Made by a program: the position numbers and the translations under genes. This document shows, in pieces, positions 59,344 through 64,000 of a DNA stretch of 64,000 nucleotides (within the stretch, counting starts at the first letter, position 1; the number at the start of each line of letters is the position of its first letter). This DNA comes from Nonomuraea rubra. Lineage in GTDB: Bacteria > Actinomycetota > Actinomycetes > Streptosporangiales > Streptosporangiaceae. The notes below the pieces were generated by a model. The model worked only from the letters and a program-made list of their open reading frames with translations. It ran no database searches and was not told where the DNA came from. The stretch spans positions 3,765,001-3,829,000 of the forward strand of contig NZ_JACHMI010000001.1 in the NCBI RefSeq assembly GCF_014207985.1. The letters are read 5' to 3'.

Positions 59344-59536
59344 TGGCCTTACCCCCGTGGCAAGCCGGATTACCTGGCGCACCCATGGGGTGGCGGGCCT
59401 CCCACCGCTCCGCCTACCCGGCCGATGAACTCTCGGGTGAACAACCATGGGGACGGCTCCCGACCGTCCTCCGCTTCAATTCCACCTCAACCCGGAAATT
59501 TTCGGAACTGAATATGCGTGGGGGGATTTGCGTCTT

Positions 59537-59968
59537 TTAGCACACAGTGCGCCAGGTCTGCTCCTCCACCAGCTCCACGCTCCGCCACCCGTCGGGTGTA
59601 CGGCGCAGGCGGTGATGGTAGTAACCCCCGCCGTGCAGGAAACCCTCGGTCCGCGCGGCCACCATCTCCCGCGTCGGCGCGAGGGTGTCGGTGAACGGCG
59701 CGCTCACCCGGGCCTCGCCGCCGTGGAGCTCGATCCGCGCGGCACCGATCAGATGCAGCCTCGCCGGCCAGTGCACCAGCACCTCGGCCAGCCACGCCTT
59801 GACCTCGTCCCTGGTGCCCGTGATGCCGCCGGAGGAGCTGTAGTCGATCACCGCGTCCTGGCAGAACACCTCGTCGAGCAGGCCCCACTGCCCCGAGTCG
59901 ATGGCGTAGGTGTACCGCGCCAGCAGGCCGGTGATCTCCAACCGGTCGGCGATCTCCTGAGTGTCCAT
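59537..59968 (-). CDS. NTF2/SnoaL-like protein
   Basis: The 143-residue protein has the SnoaL-4/NTF2-like pattern: IADRLEITGLLARYTYAIDSGQW, LDEVFCQDAVIDYSSSGG, and HHRLRRTPDGWRSVEL. These small cone-shaped proteins include hydratases, isomerases and uncharacterised ligand binders. It is 15 bp downstream of the big membrane protein on the same strand, so the two may be co-transcribed. Function unknown. Confidence 0.88.
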   Translation of the reverse strand: MDTQEIADRLEITGLLARYTYAIDSGQWGLLDEVFCQDAVIDYSSSGGITGTRDEVKAWLAEVLVHWPARLHLIGAARIELHGGEARVSAPFTDTLAPTREMVAARTEGFLHGGGYYHHRLRRTPDGWRSVELVEEQTWRTVC

Positions 59969-59983
59969 GAGCTGATCGTCGCG

Positions 59984-62683
59984 CTAAGAACGCCGGATGA
60001 CCAGGCCGCCCAGCCGCCCGTCCGGCACCCGTGCCGTGAACGGGGCGCAGGGGGCGCAGAAGTAGTCGCGGCCGAACGTGAGCTCCACCGCGCCCGGGGC
60101 GAGATTGACCAGCAGGCGGTCGCTGTCCACGCTCACGGTCCTGGGGTCGTGGCCCTTGGGGGCGAGCGGCCGCACCGCCTCGGCCAGCAGGCGCCGTCCC
60201 GCCGGGGTGAACGCGGCCGGGGTGAAGACGTCCCGTACGGTCAGCGCCCGGGCCTCGCGCCGGTCGTAGGTGACGGTGCGGCCGAGCTCGCCGGTCAGCG
60301 CGTACCGTACGGAGACGATCCGGGTGTCGTTGCGGACGAGGACGTACGAACCGGTCAGCGCGACCCCGCGGTCCAGCGGGGCGGTGAGCGCGGCACCCCG
60401 GTTCGGCGGCCAGTCTCGTGGGTGCGGCGAGGCTTCTGGGTTCAGCGGCCCGTTTGGTGGGTGCGGCGGGGCTGCTGAATTCAGCGGCCCGTTCCGCGGG
60501 TTCGGCGGGGCTTCTGGGTTCTGCGGTCCGGTGAGAGCGGTCGCCGGGGCGGGGGCCAGGCGGTGCCGCCGCAGCGCCTCGTCCACGTACGCCCGCACCG
60601 GCGCGGCCAGCGCCGCGTTGACCCGGGCCGCGTCCGCGGCGCCCGCGGCCCGCGGGTAGGAGAGGTCGGCGGTGAGCCCGGGCAGCCGCTCCCGCCACCA
60701 GGCCGTGCCGACCGCCAGCGGCTCCCGTTCCCTGCCCGCGAGCACCAGCGGCGCCGCCGCCACCAGGGCCAGCACCACGCCTCCCGCCAGCAGCACCTTC
60801 CGCCGCACCGTGACCGCCACCCCCGCCACCGCGAACGGCCCGGCCAGCAGCCCGAGCTGCAGCCCCGCCGGCGTGCCGAGCCCGGCCGCCCCGCCGGCGA
60901 GCACGGACATGCCCCACACCATCAGCCACACCGCCCAGCGGCGCTCCCGCACGTTCACCCGCGCCAGCCCCGTGTAGACGAGCGCCGCGAGCAGCACGAG
61001 ATAGGCCAGCCCGGTCAGCGCGTCCACCGCCGGCACCCCGGCCGACAACACCGGAAGGGCCACGACCCCATGACCCCAGCCGAATCCCTGAGCCGCGCCG
61101 GCGACCACGGCAGGGACCAGCGCGCCCCCGGCCGCCCTGGCCGCGATCAGCGCGCGCTCCCTCCTCCCCGTCACCTGCTCGCGCACCCCCTCCCGCCACG
61201 CCCGATACCGCTCGCCCAGCTTCCCCCACGTCTGCTCGCCCTCCAGCTCCACCGCCCGCGCGAACCGCGCCACCCCCACCTGAGAGTGCACGATGAACAA
61301 CACCGCCCCGAACACCGGCGCCGCGATCACCGTGAACTCCGCCGCCTCCGCCGCGGGCCAGATGCCGGCGGGCCGCCCCCCGGTCACCGCGAGGCCGATC
61401 AGGCTGCCGAGGTTCCACGCCAGCGCTGCGGCCAGCGCGAGCGCGGCCACCAGCACAGGAAAGGACGACACGGGAAAGACCCCGGCGAGCTGCCCGCGTA
61501 CCGCGACGTACACGAGCACCGCCGCCGCCACCGCGAACACCGCGGGAATCGCCCATAACCACACCACCGCGACCCGGCCCAGCGCCGGATCCGGCGGGGC
61601 GAGCAGCGCCACCGCCCGCACCGTCACGGGCGTCTCGGCGTCGAACGTGCGCCGCGTCAGCAGCGGGAAGCGCGAGGTCACGGCCAGGCAGAAGTACGTC
61701 AGCGCGACAGCCGCCCCGGCCACCACCAGGCTCCACCGCCGGTCCGTCCGCACCGCGTCGACCGGGCCGGCCGGTTTCCCCGCGGCGGGAAGCGCCCACT
61801 GCACCCCGACGGCCGCCACCGCCAGCGCCAGCGGCGGCAGGGCCGTCTGCGCGGGCACCGCCACCAGCGCCGCCGTCAGGTCGGTGGCGTACTCCGCCAT
61901 CCACGCCGTGCCCAGCGGCTCGGCCAGCAGCAGCTCCCGCATGCCGCGATCGATGGCCACGACGGCCGCGTACACGACCGGCGCCACGGACAGCGCGATC
62001 CACGCCAGCACGAACGCCCTGCCGGGCCGCCCGTCCACGGGCAGCCGCCGCCGCAGCCCGTCCTCCAGCGACGCCGCCGCGACCGTCGCCAGCACCACCG
62101 CCACCTGCTCGAAGTAGCTGAACGACAGCGGCAGCCAGCCCAGCAACGGCAACCGCTCGCGCAACAGCACACTCCACACCACCGACCACCCGGCCGCCAG
62201 GCACGGCAGCACCCACGCGCGAGGCCTGAACGCCCGGCTCCGCTCCCGCCCCGCCGCGGGCAGCACCCGCGTCGCCGCCAGCGCCAGGGCCGCTGCCGCC
62301 AACGCGACCGCCATCCCCCAGGAGGCGGCGCCCCCGACGTACGGGCCGAACGGCAACCGATGCCCCCGCGCCCACACCAGCACGGCCAGCACCCCGGCGG
62401 GCCCGCCGACCAACCCCCAGCACACGAGCAGCCCGACCCGCGACTCGCCGGACCCGGACCACCTGTACGCCAGGTACGCCCCGCCGGTGAGCAGCACGGT
62501 GAAGATCACGAGCGTCGCACCCGTCCCCACGGCGTGCCCCTGCCCCACCCCGGGGAACACCAGCGCCGCCCCGACGGCCCGCTCCAGCAGGAACCCGCCG
62601 ACCGGCGGCAGCGCGCCCAGCACGGCCAGGCCCAGCGCGGAGGCGGCGGCGGCGAGCAGAAAGGTCCGGGTCGTCTTCACCAC
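59984..62683 (-). CDS. Large multi-pass membrane protein with DUF3298-like C-terminal domain
   Basis: The 899-residue protein has some 16 predicted membrane helices in its first 650 residues. The last 230 residues form a soluble domain with DUF3298/RsiV-like features: ADLSYPRAAGAADAARVNAAL, GSYVLVRNDTRIVSVRYAL, TYDRREARALTVRDVF and FTPAGRRLLAEAV, presumably outside the membrane. RsiV-type domains bind lysozyme or similar. A 39-bp repeat encodes a Pro/Asn-rich linker inside this domain. Start is GTG at 62683 or 62680. I do not recognise the membrane part. Confidence 0.78.
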   Translation of the reverse strand: MVKTTRTFLLAAAASALGLAVLGALPPVGGFLLERAVGAALVFPGVGQGHAVGTGATLVIFTVLLTGGAYLAYRWSGSGESRVGLLVCWGLVGGPAGVLAVLVWARGHRLPFGPYVGGAASWGMAVALAAAALALAATRVLPAAGRERSRAFRPRAWVLPCLAAGWSVVWSVLLRERLPLLGWLPLSFSYFEQVAVVLATVAAASLEDGLRRRLPVDGRPGRAFVLAWIALSVAPVVYAAVVAIDRGMRELLLAEPLGTAWMAEYATDLTAALVAVPAQTALPPLALAVAAVGVQWALPAAGKPAGPVDAVRTDRRWSLVVAGAAVALTYFCLAVTSRFPLLTRRTFDAETPVTVRAVALLAPPDPALGRVAVVWLWAIPAVFAVAAAVLVYVAVRGQLAGVFPVSSFPVLVAALALAAALAWNLGSLIGLAVTGGRPAGIWPAAEAAEFTVIAAPVFGAVLFIVHSQVGVARFARAVELEGEQTWGKLGERYRAWREGVREQVTGRRERALIAARAAGGALVPAVVAGAAQGFGWGHGVVALPVLSAGVPAVDALTGLAYLVLLAALVYTGLARVNVRERRWAVWLMVWGMSVLAGGAAGLGTPAGLQLGLLAGPFAVAGVAVTVRRKVLLAGGVVLALVAAAPLVLAGREREPLAVGTAWWRERLPGLTADLSYPRAAGAADAARVNAALAAPVRAYVDEALRRHRLAPAPATALTGPQNPEAPPNPRNGPLNSAAPPHPPNGPLNPEASPHPRDWPPNRGAALTAPLDRGVALTGSYVLVRNDTRIVSVRYALTGELGRTVTYDRREARALTVRDVFTPAAFTPAGRRLLAEAVRPLAPKGHDPRTVSVDSDRLLVNLAPGAVELTFGRDYFCAPCAPFTARVPDGRLGGLVIRRS
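60402..60518. repeat. Three 39-bp in-frame repeats within the large membrane protein gene
   Basis: Units starting TTCAGCGGCCCGTT or similar begin at 60402, 60441 and 60480, with a partial fourth at 60519. Each encodes a 13-residue Pro/Asn/Gly-rich segment, GPLN...PPHP-like, on the minus strand. Confidence 0.85.
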
Positions 62684-62958
62684 GCCCTGTCATGTGCCCG
62701 CCACGACCCGGCACCCGCACCACAGTGACCCGGAACTGACCACCTGGCCATCCCGCCCACCCGAGCAAGCCGCCCCACCACCTCGCTACGGCAACTCCGC
62801 CACCACCAGCGACATCGGCCTCGTGCGGGTCCGGCTTGCGCGATGTGGCTCCTCGCGCGGTGCGGGTGCGCGCTGTGCGGTGCGACCTGCGCGCGGTCGG
62901 CTTGCGCGCTGTGCGGTGCGCGATGCGACGTGCGCGGTGTGCCTCGCGCGGAACACAG
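62684..62958. other. Intergenic region with low-complexity CG-alternating DNA
   Basis: No gene is supported here. From about 62822 to 62950 the sequence is an irregular series of GCGCGCTGTGCGGTGCG-like repeats. Open frames that run through it continue across the tRNA genes and are not real. Confidence 0.6.
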
Positions 62959-62986
62959 AAGGCCCCGGCTGATCAGCCAGGGCCTT
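62959..62986 (-). terminator. Terminator of the tRNA cluster
   Basis: AAGGCCC (62959-62965) and GGGCCTT (62980-62986) pair, and an inner GGCTGA/TCAGCC palindrome lengthens the stem. On the minus strand it lies directly after the last tRNA. Confidence 0.75.
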
Positions 62987-62992
62987 GGAGTG

Positions 62993-63067
62993 TGGTGGAC
63001 GATACTGGGATTGAACCAGTGACCTCTTCCGTGTCAGGGAAGCGCTCTCCCGCTGAGCTAATCGTCC
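62993..63067 (-). tRNA. tRNA-Val (GAC), CCA encoded
   Basis: The 7-bp acceptor stem GGACGAT/ATCGTCC closes a normal cloverleaf with GGTTCAATCC in the T loop and CTGACAC at the anticodon loop (GAC). The 3' CCA is in the DNA (62993-62995). It is the third gene of a Gly-Cys-Val cluster transcribed leftwards. Confidence 0.96.
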
Positions 63068-63072
63068 TCGCG

Positions 63073-63143
63073 AGGTGGCGACGGGATTTGAACCCGTGTG
63101 GACGGCTTTGCAGGCCGCTGCCTCGCCTCTCGGCCACGCCACC
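63073..63143 (-). tRNA. tRNA-Cys (GCA)
   Basis: Acceptor stem GGTGGCG/CGCCACC with discriminator U, T loop GGTTCAAATCC and anticodon GCA within CCTGCAAAGC. CCA is not encoded. It lies 5 bp upstream of the Val tRNA. Confidence 0.96.
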
Positions 63144-63158
63144 GAGCCGGAAGCTCCG

Positions 63159-63230
63159 AGCGGAAGACGGGATTCGAACCCGCGACCCTCACCTTGGCAA
63201 GGTGATGCTCTACCACTGAGCCACTTCCGC
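63159..63230 (-). tRNA. tRNA-Gly (GCC)
   Basis: Acceptor stem GCGGAAG/CTTCCGC with discriminator U, T loop GGTTCGAATCC and anticodon GCC in TTGCCAA. CCA is not encoded. It is the first gene of the cluster; the order Gly-Cys-Val is also known in Streptomyces. Confidence 0.96.
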
Positions 63231-63317
63231 ATCCACCCCGTGAGTTGCACTCCGGGGCGACGAGAGAACTCTAGCGAATCTCGGCCCAGTCCCCAAACTG
63301 GAATAGGCCCGCCCAGG

Positions 63318-64000
63318 TCACGTGTGCCCGCCGTTGACGGTGACGCGCTGGCCGGTGACGAACGCGCCGCCCTCCGAGGCCAGGTACGACACCGCCGCCG
63401 CCACGTCCTCCGGCATGCCCATCCGCCCCAGCGGCACCTCCTCCCGGTACGCGCTCTCGTCCAGGCCCTCGTGCCGCTCCACCGGGATCCAGCCGGGCGC
63501 GACCACGTTCACCGTGATGCCGTACGGGCCCAGCTCCCTGGCCCAGACGTCGGTCAGGGCGTGCTGGGCGGCCTTGGCGGCGGTGTAGGCGGAGGTGCCG
63601 GGCAGTTTGCGGTCCACGACATCGGAGCCGATCTGGATGACGCGGCCGCCGCCCCGTTCCCGCATGCCGGGCAGGACCGCCTGGACGAGCAGGGTCGGGC
63701 TCTTGACGAAGAACGTGAGCTGGTCGAGGTGCGCCTGCCAGGTGAGGTCCTCGACCCCGGCGGCCGGCTGCGGGCCTGTCGCGTTGGCCACCAGCACCCC
63801 GACCGGGCCGAGGCGGCCGGTGACGGCGGCGATCAGGCCCTCGACGGCGGTCTCGTCCGTGATGTCGGCGGCGAACGCCTCGGCGACGCCGCCCGCCGTA
63901 CGGATGGAGCCGGCCACCTGCTCGGCTCCGGCCCGGTCGGAGCGGTAGTTGACGGCCACGGCCAGGCCGTCGGCGGCCAGCCTGCGGGCGATGGCGGCCC
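63318..64000 (-). CDS. SDR-family oxidoreductase, 5' end outside the window
   Basis: At least 227 residues of a classical short-chain dehydrogenase are visible. The catalytic Ser is in VIQIGSDVV and Tyr/Lys in SAYTAAKAAQHAL, with NATGP after the cofactor-binding region and VNVVAPGWIPVE; the C-terminus is VTGQRVTVNGGHT. The N-terminal glycine-rich loop lies beyond base 64000; the visible edge reads ARRLAADGLAVAVNYRS. FabG-like proteins of this kind reduce diverse ketones. Frame runs off the window end. Confidence 0.92.
   Translation of the reverse strand, partial: AAIARRLAADGLAVAVNYRSDRAGAEQVAGSIRTAGGVAEAFAADITDETAVEGLIAAVTGRLGPVGVLVANATGPQPAAGVEDLTWQAHLDQLTFFVKSPTLLVQAVLPGMRERGGGRVIQIGSDVVDRKLPGTSAYTAAKAAQHALTDVWARELGPYGITVNVVAPGWIPVERHEGLDESAYREEVPLGRMGMPEDVAAAVSYLASEGGAFVTGQRVTVNGGHT

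Noticed and set aside
62786..63250. Minus-strand 154-residue frame
   Set aside because: It runs straight through three tRNA genes and low-complexity DNA.

Overview
This is a chromosomal window from a high-GC Gram-positive actinomycete, most likely of the Streptosporangiales type (a Nonomuraea-like genome would fit). That is an inference from GTG/TTG starts, extreme third-position GC, an actinobacterial IHF, CUT1 sugar transporters without their own ATPase, and a complete mreBCD-pbp2-rodA cluster. No phylogenetic computation was done. I see no rRNA, CRISPR array, prophage or insertion sequence. About 58 protein genes and three tRNA genes are supported.

Layout. 1-10 kb: a tight divergent pair (DUF2087 protein and secreted protein), a Ski2-like helicase with a DUF3516 tail, a GNAT acetyltransferase, a Tat-exported GH127 arabinofuranosidase-like enzyme, a membrane acyltransferase and a two-component system. 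10-14 kb: an orphan actinobacterial IHF, a GlcG/HbpS-like protein and a divergent ROK regulator/MFS pair. 14.1-23.8 kb: the most interesting block, nine genes without real gaps. They are a LacI regulator with two perfect operators, two CUT1 permeases, a lipoprotein binding protein, four consecutive ADP-ribosylglycohydrolase-family proteins and a ribokinase. The layout suggests uptake and cytoplasmic hydrolysis of a ribosylated compound followed by ribose phosphorylation. 23.9-33 kb: NUDIX, GntR, a leucine leader peptide and attenuator ahead of leuA, a nucleotidyltransferase, pyrF, a HAD phosphatase, and a small operon of secreted peptides around a UPF0114 membrane protein. 33-39 kb: endonuclease V, and a kynurenine-type pair (alpha/beta hydrolase and kynurenine 3-monooxygenase) followed by an acyl-CoA synthetase. 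39.6-41.1 kb: a FolD that has lost its catalytic lysine, coupled to a cyclodeaminase/cyclohydrolase protein that may replace the lost step. 41-51.8 kb: a lipoprotein M1 peptidase, the CE1758/CE1759 flavin pair, a CGNR regulator, an MFS exporter, an IclR regulator, and a DUF59 protein with a non-canonical amidohydrolase. 51.7-57.3 kb: the cell-elongation cluster on the minus strand. 57.4-64 kb: a TPR protein, an NTF2-like protein, a large membrane protein, a Gly-Cys-Val tRNA cluster and a truncated SDR gene.

Two themes cut across the window. First, many genes begin directly at a TANNNT box followed by 6-8 nt and then the start codon (leaderless transcripts), including two divergent pairs whose -10 boxes face each other across about 20 bp. 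Second, short GC-rich tandem repeats are common. Inside genes their unit lengths are multiples of three (18, 21, 36, 39 bp) and sit in linkers; at convergent gene junctions most units are not (16, 17, 20, 37 bp) and they fill the space between stop codons.
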